From: Actinobacillus sp.
GTDB lineage: Bacteria > Pseudomonadota > Gammaproteobacteria > Enterobacterales > Pasteurellaceae
DNA length: 64,000 nt
NCBI GenBank assembly: GCA_020026115.1
Contig: JAHHQY010000003.1
Location: 9,749 to 73,748, forward strand
Direction of reading: 5' to 3'
The translations under genes and the position numbers were made by a program. The notes below the pieces were generated by a model. The model searched no databases and was not told the origin of the DNA. It saw nothing but the letters and a program-made list of their open reading frames with translations. Of the stretch, positions 23,980 to 32,446 are shown piece after piece. The first letter of the stretch is position 1; every line of letters starts with the position of its first letter.

Positions 23980-24807
23980 CTACTCAAAATTTTCTATTGG
24001 TGTTTCCCATAAAGCGCAGCCTAAAGCCATAAGGGAAAAGGGTTGTGAAACATCTTGCCAATGAACGGGCATTTGCGCTAAAGCTGGGCTGTCTTTTTCA
24101 CCGAAAAATAAAACTTTTTCTGCTTTGATGTCATATTTTTCGCAAAACTCTTGATAAAGACTTAAAGCGTCGCCTTGATTTTTTTGTAAAATTAAGCATT
24201 TCATGGGTTGTTCAAGAAAAGCCAGTGCGAAATCTTGAGTTTGGTATAAACAAAGCACGTTATATAAATGTGGCGAACGTTCTTCTTTCGGTAAAAGATA
24301 GGCAAAAGCATAATGCAAAACATTGCTGGCACAATCTAATACATCGAGTTTAAAGGGCTGAAAACTTGCGCGATATTCACGGGCAAGAGATTTCACGATA
24401 GCAAAAAGATCAATGCGAATGCCTTTATTATGAGGTAAATCGGCCATAATAAAATCAAACCACACATCATCTAAGGGAACGGGTAAATCATTTTTTAACG
24501 CCAACATACATTGCATTTCCGCCTCTCTTGCTTGAGTTGTGGGCGGAAAAATTAAAGTTCGATGTAATAACTTATGCGGTAAAATTGCGGTAATAAATTT
24601 AAGTTTAGGCGTTTTTTTTATTTTTAAACTAGAACAAATAGCACGTTGTAATTCCGCCAAACTAGGGTTGAAACTGCTATAAAAATGGCATTGTTCGCTT
24701 GGGTCTAGCCAGGCAAAATGCCAGTGCATTTTTTCACTCGCACCGAAAATTTGTGGCATTTTCCAAACACCAATTTGTAAGGTCGGCTTTTTATGTATAC
24801 TTAACAT
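23980..24807 (-). CDS. comA: ComA, PilM-like cytoplasmic protein
   Basis: 275 residues. Sequence identity to PilM is low, but it has ComA/HofM-type features: an N-terminal LQIGVW strand, FITAILPHKLLHRTLIFPP, an EAEMQCMLALKNDLPVPLDDVWFDF helix-loop, and the position at the head of a pilN/pilO/pilQ series opposite ponA, as in H. influenzae and E. coli (hofMNOPQ opposite mrcA). PilM is an actin-like ATP-binding protein that docks to PilN on the inner face of the membrane. GGAG precedes the ATG. Confidence 0.82.
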   Translation of the reverse strand: MLSIHKKPTLQIGVWKMPQIFGASEKMHWHFAWLDPSEQCHFYSSFNPSLAELQRAICSSLKIKKTPKLKFITAILPHKLLHRTLIFPPTTQAREAEMQCMLALKNDLPVPLDDVWFDFIMADLPHNKGIRIDLFAIVKSLAREYRASFQPFKLDVLDCASNVLHYAFAYLLPKEERSPHLYNVLCLYQTQDFALAFLEQPMKCLILQKNQGDALSLYQEFCEKYDIKAEKVLFFGEKDSPALAQMPVHWQDVSQPFSLMALGCALWETPIENFE

Positions 24808-24890
24808 CCTTTAAACTCCCTATCTTGATATGAAAAAAAAGCTAATTTGGTTAAAAAGTCATTTCCCCCTTTAGATTTAGGCTGTGAAAC

Positions 24891-24896
24891 TTTATA
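24891..24896 (-). promoter_or_regulatory. Candidate -10 element of the com operon
   Basis: On the minus strand, TATAAA in the context AAGTATAAAG, about 85 bp before the comA start and about 67 bp downstream of the CRP-S dyad centre. There is no good -35, as expected for an activated promoter. Confidence 0.4.
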
Positions 24897-24952
24897 CTTA
24901 GGCGCTGATTTTGAAGAATTTGATATTTACTGCACGACACAAGAGAGAAATT

Positions 24953-24968
24953 TACGATGCGGATCGCA
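24953..24968 (-). promoter_or_regulatory. CRP-S (Sxy-dependent competence regulatory) site
   Basis: On the minus strand it reads TGCGA-TCCGCA-TCGTA inside TTTT...AAATTT. The CRP-S consensus is TGCGA-N6-TCGCA; one arm is perfect and the other differs at one base. It overlaps the ponA start codon (24957), the same place as the competence dyad in front of comA in H. influenzae. It predicts induction of the com operon by CRP with Sxy (TfoX). Confidence 0.8.
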
Positions 24969-27602
24969 AAACTGATTTTAAGTAGCGTATTAACGCTCAT
25001 ATTCCTAGGTAGCATAGCGGGAGCCATTCTTTTTTATGAAATAAAAAAAGATTTGCCCGATGTTGAAAGTTTAAAAACGGTGGAATTAAAGCAACCTATG
25101 CAAATTTTTACCGCCGATCATCAATTAATTGGTGAAATTGGCGAACAACGCCGTATTCCCGTGCCTTTGGAAGATATTCCTAAAGGTTTAATTGACGCGC
25201 TTATTGCAACGGAAGATAGCCGTTTTTATGAGCATTTTGGTTTAGACCCCGTGGGGATTATGCGCGCTCTTAGCGTGGCTATTGCTCAAGGTGGGGCAAG
25301 ACAAGGGGCGAGTACCATTACTCAGCAAGTGGCGCGAAATTTCTTTTTAACGCGAGAAAAAACCTTAATTCGTAAAGTGAAAGAAGCTATTTTAGCGATA
25401 GAAATTGAGCAACATTTAACAAAAGATGAAATTTTAAATTTATATTTAAATAAAATTTATTTAGGAAATCGTGCATACGGGGTAGCCGCAGCCGCTCAAA
25501 CTTATTTTGGTAAGAAATTAAATCAACTGACTTTATCTGAAATGGCGGTGATAGCCGGTTTACCTAAAGCACCTTCCACTTTAAACCCAGTTTATTCGGT
25601 AAAACGTGCAGAAGAACGCCGTAATGTGGTGTTGGGTCGAATGCTAGAAATGAATTTTATTGATAAAGCCCAGTACGAACAGGCGAAAGCTGAGCCGATT
25701 ATGTCTCATTATCATGGCGTGAAACTGGCTTTCCACGCTGATTATGTCAGCGAAATGGTACGCCAAGAAATGGTGAAACAATTCGGTGAAGAAGAGGCCT
25801 ATACAAAAGGTTATAAAGTTTATACGACCATTTTATCGAAGGATCAAAAAGCGGCACAAAACGCCGTTCGCGAAAATTTAATTGCTTATGATATGCGCCA
25901 TGGTTATCGCAAACCGGCTTATTTATGGAAAGAAAATGAAACGCCATGGAGCGAAAATAAAATTCAAAATTATTTAAAAGGTCTATACAATGCCACCCCA
26001 TTTGTTCCTGCGGGCGTTTTAGCAAAACAGGCGGATGAGAGCTTGTTATTGTTATTAGCCAATGGCGAAAAAGTGACGCTAAATAAATCCGCTCAAGCTT
26101 GGGCGAAAAAGCATAAGCCTCAAGTGGGCGATTTAATTTGGATTCGTCAAGTAAAAGGCAATTGGCAATTAGGACAAATACCTGAGGCGAATTCTGCGTT
26201 AGTGTCATTAAATAGTGATGATGGGGCTATTGAAGCTTTAGTTGGTGGTTTTAGTTTTTCACAAAGTAAATTTAACCGCGCAACCCAAGCTTTAGTGCAA
26301 GTCGGCTCGGTGATTAAGCCCTTTATTTATGCGGCAGCCTTTGATCGTGGTTTAACCTTGGCGACGTTATTGCAAGACAGCCCATTGATTTTAAAACAAG
26401 AAGGGCAAGCAGACTGGCGTCCGCTTAACTCGCCAAATCGCTTTGATGGCCCAATGCGTATTCGTAAAGGATTAGGGCTGTCTAAAAATATGATTGCAAT
26501 TCGTACGATAAAAATGGCGGGCATTCCTTTTACAGGGGAATTTTTGCAACGCTTTGGTTTTAAACCTAATCAATATTTTGCCAGTGCGTCTTTAGCTTTA
26601 GGTACGGCTTCTTTTACGCCTTTAGAGTTGGCGCGCGCTTATGCCGTCTTGGATAATGGAGGTTTTTTAATTGATCCTTATTTAATTGCCAAAATTGAAG
26701 ATAATAACGGCAATGAAATTTTTAGCGCTCAACCAAAATTAGCTTGTCCAACGTGCGATAACATTCCCGTTATTTATGATGAAACGCAAAAAATTGATGC
26801 ATTACAAGAAGATACTGCAAATAGCGAGATTATCGATGACGAAGGCGTGCAAGCTGGAAATGCCATTCAAGACTTAAATGATGGGCAAGATATTAAAGAT
26901 ATTACGCCTGTTGATGACGAAATGGTCGAGCAAGGTGCTTTACGAACCTTGCAGTTACAAGGCTTGAAAGCGTTAGATCCTTATTCCGCGAATTTTATGC
27001 AAGAAGCACAAGCAAAAAATAAAGCAGAGCTTCAAAAAGCGCAAGAAGAAGCAAGTCAATATGCCCCACGCGTTTTAGATGGCGGGGTTGCTTTCCTATT
27101 GCGTAGTGCATTAAATACAGCAATATATGGGGAAACGGGGCAAAATTGGTTAGGAACAAGCTGGCGTATTCGTCAAAGCATTAAACGCAGTGATTTAGCG
27201 GGTAAAACGGGAACAACCAACCAAAACAAAGTTGCTTGGTATGCAGGATTTGGTGCTAATATTACCACTGCAATTTATATTGGTTTTGATAATAATGCTC
27301 GCAATTTAGGACGTGGCGAATACGGCGCAAGTGCAGCGATGCCAGCTTGGGTTGAGTATATGAAAACGGCCTTAAAAGATGTGCCAGAACGTCAACTACC
27401 TTTGCCAAGTAATATTATTACACGTCAAATCGATCCTGAGTCAGGGCTTCTTGCCTCACCAGGAGAAAAAGGGTTACGCGAATACTTTATTAAAGGAACA
27501 GAACCTAAACGTATTTTTGTACCGCAAAATCGAGGTTATTTACCTTCAATGAGTACAGAGCCTGATACAAGCAATTCTTTGCAACAAGAAGAATTATTTT
27601 AA
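24957..27602 (+). CDS. ponA: Penicillin-binding protein 1A
   Basis: 881 residues, bifunctional peptidoglycan synthase. An N-terminal membrane anchor is followed by the GT51 glycosyltransferase (ATEDSRFYEHFGLDP, QGASTITQQVARNFFL), an OB-like linker and the transpeptidase: nucleophile Ser in GSVIKPF (around residue 447), SKN in LGLSKNMIAIR, and KTGTT in LAGKTGTTNQN (around 750). A long acidic insertion (about residues 600-670) lies between SKN and KTG, in the region that is also variable in other PBP1A proteins. The start codon sits inside the CRP-S dyad of the divergent com operon. Confidence 0.96.
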   Translation: MRIAKLILSSVLTLIFLGSIAGAILFYEIKKDLPDVESLKTVELKQPMQIFTADHQLIGEIGEQRRIPVPLEDIPKGLIDALIATEDSRFYEHFGLDPVGIMRALSVAIAQGGARQGASTITQQVARNFFLTREKTLIRKVKEAILAIEIEQHLTKDEILNLYLNKIYLGNRAYGVAAAAQTYFGKKLNQLTLSEMAVIAGLPKAPSTLNPVYSVKRAEERRNVVLGRMLEMNFIDKAQYEQAKAEPIMSHYHGVKLAFHADYVSEMVRQEMVKQFGEEEAYTKGYKVYTTILSKDQKAAQNAVRENLIAYDMRHGYRKPAYLWKENETPWSENKIQNYLKGLYNATPFVPAGVLAKQADESLLLLLANGEKVTLNKSAQAWAKKHKPQVGDLIWIRQVKGNWQLGQIPEANSALVSLNSDDGAIEALVGGFSFSQSKFNRATQALVQVGSVIKPFIYAAAFDRGLTLATLLQDSPLILKQEGQADWRPLNSPNRFDGPMRIRKGLGLSKNMIAIRTIKMAGIPFTGEFLQRFGFKPNQYFASASLALGTASFTPLELARAYAVLDNGGFLIDPYLIAKIEDNNGNEIFSAQPKLACPTCDNIPVIYDETQKIDALQEDTANSEIIDDEGVQAGNAIQDLNDGQDIKDITPVDDEMVEQGALRTLQLQGLKALDPYSANFMQEAQAKNKAELQKAQEEASQYAPRVLDGGVAFLLRSALNTAIYGETGQNWLGTSWRIRQSIKRSDLAGKTGTTNQNKVAWYAGFGANITTAIYIGFDNNARNLGRGEYGASAAMPAWVEYMKTALKDVPERQLPLPSNIITRQIDPESGLLASPGEKGLREYFIKGTEPKRIFVPQNRGYLPSMSTEPDTSNSLQQEELF

Positions 27603-27609
27603 ACACCTC

Positions 27610-27638
27610 GCACCGCTTTAGCGGTGCCTTTATTTTTT
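27610..27638 (+). terminator. ponA terminator
   Basis: GCACCGC-TTTA-GCGGTGC followed by a T-rich run. Its left side begins CTCGCACCG, a partial repeat copy. Confidence 0.85.
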
Positions 27639-27653
27639 AACAAAAGGAAACTT

Positions 27654-28499
27654 ATGCTAAGTTATCGCCACAGTTTTCACGCAGGCAATCATGCCGACGT
27701 GCTAAAACATATTGTTTTAATGTTAACCATTGAAAGTTTACAGCAAAAAGAAAAAGGCTTTTATTATTTAGATACGCACGCAGGCGTGGGCTTATATCGT
27801 TTAATGAGTGCAGAAGCGCAAAAAAATGCTGAATTTGATACAGGTATTGGGAAACTTTGGGATCGCCAAGATTTACCGAAAGATGTGCAAAAATATGTAG
27901 ATATGATTAAAAAAATTAATCATAACAAACCGCAATTACGTGAATATGCAGGTTCACCGCTTATCGCTGCAGAAATGTTAAGAGCGCAAGATCGTGCATT
28001 ATTAACAGAATTGCACCCAAGCGATTACCCATTATTACGTCAAAATTTTCGTCATTACAAAAATGTCACCACGAAACGAGATAATGGTTTTCAGCAAGTA
28101 AAAGCCACCTTACCGCCGAAAGAGCGTCGAGGCTTAGTGTTAATTGATCCGCCATATGAACTTAAAGAAGATTATCAGTTGGTGGTAAAAGCCATTGAAG
28201 AAGGGTATAAACGTTTCGCAACGGGCGTTTACGCGATTTGGTATCCTGTGGTGCGCCGTTCTTATATTAAACATATGGTGAAAGCCTTAGAAGAAACCGG
28301 CATTCGCAAAATTTTACAAATCGAATTAGCGGTTCGTCCCGATACCGACCAACGCGGTATGACAGCAAGCGGAATGATTGTCATCAATCCACCTTGGCAG
28401 TTAGAAAAACAAATGAAAGATATTTTACCTTACTTAAATAAAACCTTAACGCCAGAAGGCACAGGAAGCTGGAAAGTCAGTTGGATTACGCCAGAGTAA
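27654..28499 (+). CDS. rlmJ: 23S rRNA (adenine2030-N6)-methyltransferase RlmJ
   Basis: 281 residues (E. coli 280). It begins MLSYRHSFHAGNHADVLKHI, the conserved YhiR start; YLDTHAGVGLY is the SAM motif, VLIDPPYE is the catalytic DPPY motif of N6-adenine methyltransferases, and QRGMTASGMIVINPPW is conserved near the end. It modifies A2030 of 23S rRNA. The frame is open from 27624, but AAAAGGA and homology set the ATG at 27654. Confidence 0.96.
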   Translation: MLSYRHSFHAGNHADVLKHIVLMLTIESLQQKEKGFYYLDTHAGVGLYRLMSAEAQKNAEFDTGIGKLWDRQDLPKDVQKYVDMIKKINHNKPQLREYAGSPLIAAEMLRAQDRALLTELHPSDYPLLRQNFRHYKNVTTKRDNGFQQVKATLPPKERRGLVLIDPPYELKEDYQLVVKAIEEGYKRFATGVYAIWYPVVRRSYIKHMVKALEETGIRKILQIELAVRPDTDQRGMTASGMIVINPPWQLEKQMKDILPYLNKTLTPEGTGSWKVSWITPE

Positions 28500-28550
28500 G
28501 AAAGTATTTAAAGGGAAACGGTTTCGCACCGAAAAAAAGCCCTCACTTAA

Positions 28551-28576
28551 GGACGCAAGTCTTGCGTCCGTTTTTT
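28551..28576 (+). terminator. rlmJ terminator
   Basis: GGACGCAA-GTC-TTGCGTCC followed by GTTTTTT. A TTCGCACCGAAAAAAAG repeat copy lies just upstream (28523-28539). Confidence 0.85.
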
Positions 28577-28629
28577 CCTAATAAATCTCGTCTATTTAAA
28601 ATCAACGAATTGAATTTTAGAGCATTAAA

Positions 28630-29943
28630 ATGAGTATTTTTACATCAATTATTATTATCGGATTACTTATTTCCATTAGTGCGGTTATTTCATCGGCGGA
28701 AATCTCTTTAGCCGGCGCCCGTAAAATGAAATTACAAGCCTTGGCAAATGAAGGTAATGAACGCGCAAAAGAAGTTTTAGCCTTGCAATCATCACCAGGG
28801 CGATTTATTACGGTGGTGCAAATTGGCTTAAATATGGTGGCGATTTTAGCCGGGGTGATTGGTGAAAGCACCTTAACGCCTTTTTTTGAACAACTATTTA
28901 CGCCTTATATGAGCGCTAAAATGGCGCAAAATTGTGGCAGTTGGCTTTCCTTTATTTTAGTGACCACCAGTTTTATTTTGCTGGCGGATTTAATTCCTAA
29001 ACGCATTGCCATGAGTTACCCTGAGCCAACCTCTTTGCGTACTGTGCGTATTATGCAAGTGAGCATTTTTTTATTAAAACCTATCGTGTGGGTTTTAGAT
29101 AGTATTGCAAATGGCTTTTTTAAACTTTTCCATATTTCAACGGTACGCGAAGAAAATTTAACTTCAGAAGATATTGTTGCATTAGTAGGCGCAGGCGCAA
29201 AAGCGGGGGTGGTGAAAGAGCAAGAACAATATTTAATTGAAAATATTTTCGATATGCAAGAGCGCACGGTCACCTCGTCAATGACAACCCGTGAAAGTAT
29301 TGTGTTTTTAGAACGCCATTTTACGCGCGAACAAGTCATTACAACCATTAAAAACAATCCCCATCCGAAAGTGCTGATTTGCGATCAAAATGTGGATAAC
29401 ATTTTAGGTTATGTGGATACGCACAATTTATTGACCTATTATTTGCAATCGGAAGATACCTCACTGGTCGATCCTACGTTATTGCGTAAAGTTTTATTTA
29501 TTCCTGACACGCTTTCTTTATATGAAGTGTTAGAAATTTTTAAATCGGCAGGGGATGATTTTGCCGTGATTGTGAATGAATATGCTTTGGTTGTGGGCAT
29601 TATTACCTTAAAAGATGTAATGAATATTGTGATGGGGGAATTGGTTTCCAACGAAGAAGAGCAGATCGTACGCCGTAATGAAAACTCTTGGTTAATTGAT
29701 GGTGCAACGCCACTTGAAGATGTGATGCGCGCTTTAGATATTGATAGTTTCCCACATCATGAAAATTATGAAACCATTGCGGGCTTTATGATGTATAGCC
29801 TTCGCAAAATACCAAAGAAAACGGATTTCGTTTTATATGACCGTTATAAATTTGAAATTATCGATACGGATAATTTTAAAATTGATCAATTGATGGTGTC
29901 TTTGCGTGAAGATGTTTTAGAGCCAAATAAACCAAACCAATAA
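28630..29943 (+). CDS. paeA: PaeA/YtfL-type membrane protein (CNNM + CBS pair + CorC-HlyC domain)
   Basis: 437 residues (E. coli YtfL 447). An N-terminal CNNM/DUF21 membrane domain (ISSAEISLAGARKMKLQAL; VVQIGLNMVAILAGVIGE) is followed by a CBS pair (about residues 205-330; IVGYVD, DFAVIVNEYALVVGIITLKDV) and a C-terminal transporter-associated domain (NSWLIDGATPLEDVMRALDID). The E. coli protein exports cadaverine and putrescine. Close similarity along the whole length supports the same role here, although DUF21/CBS proteins also act in Mg2+ efflux. Confidence 0.87.
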   Translation: MSIFTSIIIIGLLISISAVISSAEISLAGARKMKLQALANEGNERAKEVLALQSSPGRFITVVQIGLNMVAILAGVIGESTLTPFFEQLFTPYMSAKMAQNCGSWLSFILVTTSFILLADLIPKRIAMSYPEPTSLRTVRIMQVSIFLLKPIVWVLDSIANGFFKLFHISTVREENLTSEDIVALVGAGAKAGVVKEQEQYLIENIFDMQERTVTSSMTTRESIVFLERHFTREQVITTIKNNPHPKVLICDQNVDNILGYVDTHNLLTYYLQSEDTSLVDPTLLRKVLFIPDTLSLYEVLEIFKSAGDDFAVIVNEYALVVGIITLKDVMNIVMGELVSNEEEQIVRRNENSWLIDGATPLEDVMRALDIDSFPHHENYETIAGFMMYSLRKIPKKTDFVLYDRYKFEIIDTDNFKIDQLMVSLREDVLEPNKPNQ

Positions 29944-29955
29944 GAGATAAAAAGT

Positions 29956-30003
29956 CACTCGCGCTGAAAAAAAGTCAAATTTTCGGTGCGAGTGATTTTT
30001 TTT
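29956..30003 (+). terminator. paeA terminator (inverted pair of the repeat)
   Basis: CACTCGCGCTGAAAA (29956-29970) pairs with TTTTCGGTGCGAGTG (29980-29994) using two G-T wobbles, followed by a long T-run. Confidence 0.88.
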
Positions 30004-30023
30004 TGTTAAATGAAAGAAAAAAA

Positions 30024-30039
30024 TGTGCTTAATATCACA
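30024..30039 (+). promoter_or_regulatory. CRP site of maeB
   Basis: TGTGC-TTAATA-TCACA, nine of ten consensus arm bases, between T/A runs. The TATAAT at 30061-30066 predicts a start near 30073, placing the site centre at -41.5, the class II activator position. Confidence 0.78.
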
Positions 30040-30060
30040 TTTTTTTCTTTATGTATTCAC

Positions 30061-30066
30061 TATAAT
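30061..30066 (+). promoter_or_regulatory. -10 element (TATAAT) of maeB
   Basis: A perfect TATAAT 44 bp before the maeB start; the -35 position is covered by the CRP site. Confidence 0.75.
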
Positions 30067-30109
30067 GCCGAAACGTATTTGTTAAAAGAAGAACAAAGAG
30101 GATGTCAAA

Positions 30110-32371
30110 ATGGATAAAAAATTACGTCAAGCGGCATTAGATTTTCATGAATTTCCTGTTCCAGGAAAAATTGCCGTCACACCAACCAAACCTTTAGCTA
30201 CACAACGTGATTTAGCTTTAGCATACTCGCCAGGTGTTGCAGAACCATGTTTAGCCATTCAAAAAAATCCTTTAGATGCCTATAAATATACTGCAAAAGG
30301 TAATTTAGTTGCGGTAATTTCTAACGGTACCGCCGTGTTAGGTTTAGGAAATATTGGCGCACTGGCAGGTAAACCTGTTATGGAAGGTAAAGGCGTATTA
30401 TTTAAAAAATTCGCAGGCATCGATGTTTTCGATTTAGAAGTCAACCAATTAGACCCAGATAAATTTATTGACGTGGTCAGTGCGCTAGAACCAACATTTG
30501 GTGGCATTAACTTAGAAGATATTAAAGCGCCAGAATGTTTTTATATTGAGAAAAAACTTCGCGAAAAAATGAATATTCCAGTGTTCCATGATGACCAACA
30601 TGGGACAGCAATTATTTCCGCAGCGGCTGTTTTAAACGGTTTGCGCATTGTGAATAAAGATATTAGCCAAGTAAAACTCGTTGCCTCAGGCGCAGGTGCG
30701 GCAGCCATTGCTTGCTTAAATTTATTAGTTTCTTTAGGTATGACTCGAGAAAATATCACAGTGTGCGATACAAAAGGGGTAATTTATAAAGGCCGTGATG
30801 AAAAAATGCCTGAAAGCAAAGCCCTTTATGCCATTGATGATAATGGCAATCGTAGTTTAGCCGATGCCATTGATGGGGCGGATATTTTCCTTGGCTGTTC
30901 AGTTGCCGGTGCTTTAACGCAAGATATGGTAAAAAGCATGGCACGCGACCCATTAATTTTAGCTTTGGCAAATCCAGAGCCTGAAATTTTACCGCCTTTA
31001 GCGAAAGAAGTGCGTCCTGATGCCATTGTTTGTACAGGACGTTCAGATTTCCCTAACCAAGTGAATAACGTACTTTGTTTCCCATTTATTTTCCGTGGCG
31101 CATTAGATGTAAGCGCAAGCACCATTAACGAAGAAATGAAACAAGCGGCGGTTCATGCTATTGCAGATTTAGCTTTAGCGGAACAAACAGAAGAAACAAG
31201 TTCGGCTTATGGCGATGAAAATCCAAAATTTGGCCCAGAATATATTATTCCGCGTCCATTTGACCCACGTTTAATTGTGAAAATTGCACCAGCAGTTGCG
31301 CAAGCGGCCATGGATACTGGGGTTGCAAAACGTCCAATTGAAGATATGAATGAATACATTGAACGCTTAACGCAGTTTGTGTATCAAACCAATCTCTTTA
31401 TGAAACCGGTCTTTACAAAAGCGAAAGAAGTGAAAAAACGCGTGATTTTAACCGATGGTGAAGAACGCCGTATTTTACATGCCGTGCAAGAATGCGCGAC
31501 CTTAGAAATTGCAATGCCTGTTTTATTAGGACGTACTAGAATTATTTTAGATAAAATTCAACAGCTTGGCCTACAAATCGAAGAAGGCAAAGATTTTGAA
31601 ATTATTGATATTGAAAATAACCCATACTTTGAAGAATGCTGGCAAGGTTATTATAAAAAATTAAACCGTAGCGGTATGACCGTGTCTGGGGCAAAACGTA
31701 AAATGATGCAAAATCCAACGGCCTTAGGTACACAATTACTTGAATTGGGCAAAGCTGACGCGATGTTGTGCGGGTTAGTTGGGCCATTTGGGTCACATTT
31801 ATCCGCAATTGAAGAAATTAACGGTAAAGCCAATAATATTATGGCAACGCTTAATGGGGTGATTTCGCCTAATCAAAACCTCTTTATTGCCGATAGTTTT
31901 GTTAACGAAAATCCAACGGCACAAGAAATTGCCGATATTGCGATTATGTCCGCCCATGAATTGCAGAATTTTGGTATTGAACCACAAATTGCTTTGGTTT
32001 CTCATTCTAATTTCGGCACCATTAAAGACGCCAATGCACGAAAAATGCGCGAAGCATTACAATTAGTGCGTGAGCAAGCGCCAGATTTAATTATTGATGG
32101 GGAAATGCATTGTGACGTGGCTTTACAACCAGACATTCGCAAAGAAATTATGCCAGATAGCCCGTTAAAAGGTTCGGCAAATTTATTGATTATGCCAACA
32201 ATGCAATCTGCTCGCATTAGCCTTAACTTACTTCAAGGTATCGCAGCAGGTTCAACAGTTGGGCCAGTTTTGATGGGAACGAAAAAATCGGCTCATATTT
32301 TAACGCCAGTATCTTCTGTTCGTCGCATTATCAATATGATTGCTATTGCCGCGGCAAAAGCGCAAGATTAG
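30110..32371 (+). CDS. maeB: NADP-dependent malic enzyme with phosphotransacetylase-like domain
   Basis: 753 residues (E. coli MaeB 759). The N-terminal malic enzyme half has the Lys in LVAVISNGTAVLGLGNIG, the metal-site segment FHDDQHGTA and the nucleotide site SGAGAAAIACL (about residue 190). From about residue 430 a phosphate acetyl/butyryl transferase domain (KKRVILTDGEERR, TMQSARISLNLLQ) follows and serves as a regulatory acetyl-CoA-binding domain in this class. It makes pyruvate and NADPH from malate. The CRP-controlled promoter fits a gluconeogenic role. Confidence 0.96.
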   Translation: MDKKLRQAALDFHEFPVPGKIAVTPTKPLATQRDLALAYSPGVAEPCLAIQKNPLDAYKYTAKGNLVAVISNGTAVLGLGNIGALAGKPVMEGKGVLFKKFAGIDVFDLEVNQLDPDKFIDVVSALEPTFGGINLEDIKAPECFYIEKKLREKMNIPVFHDDQHGTAIISAAAVLNGLRIVNKDISQVKLVASGAGAAAIACLNLLVSLGMTRENITVCDTKGVIYKGRDEKMPESKALYAIDDNGNRSLADAIDGADIFLGCSVAGALTQDMVKSMARDPLILALANPEPEILPPLAKEVRPDAIVCTGRSDFPNQVNNVLCFPFIFRGALDVSASTINEEMKQAAVHAIADLALAEQTEETSSAYGDENPKFGPEYIIPRPFDPRLIVKIAPAVAQAAMDTGVAKRPIEDMNEYIERLTQFVYQTNLFMKPVFTKAKEVKKRVILTDGEERRILHAVQECATLEIAMPVLLGRTRIILDKIQQLGLQIEEGKDFEIIDIENNPYFEECWQGYYKKLNRSGMTVSGAKRKMMQNPTALGTQLLELGKADAMLCGLVGPFGSHLSAIEEINGKANNIMATLNGVISPNQNLFIADSFVNENPTAQEIADIAIMSAHELQNFGIEPQIALVSHSNFGTIKDANARKMREALQLVREQAPDLIIDGEMHCDVALQPDIRKEIMPDSPLKGSANLLIMPTMQSARISLNLLQGIAAGSTVGPVLMGTKKSAHILTPVSSVRRIINMIAIAAAKAQD

Positions 32372-32398
32372 TTTTCACTGCGCCTTAGTTGAAAAAAA

Positions 32399-32446
32399 GC
32401 TCGCGCCGAAAAAAAGTCAACTTTTCGGTGCGAGCTTTATTTTTAT
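32399..32446. terminator. Bidirectional terminator between maeB and the ABC exporter
   Basis: GCTCGCGCCGAAAA and TTTTCGGTGCGAGC form the stem (32399-32435), followed by TTTATTTTT. It is an inverted pair of the repeat. Confidence 0.88.
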
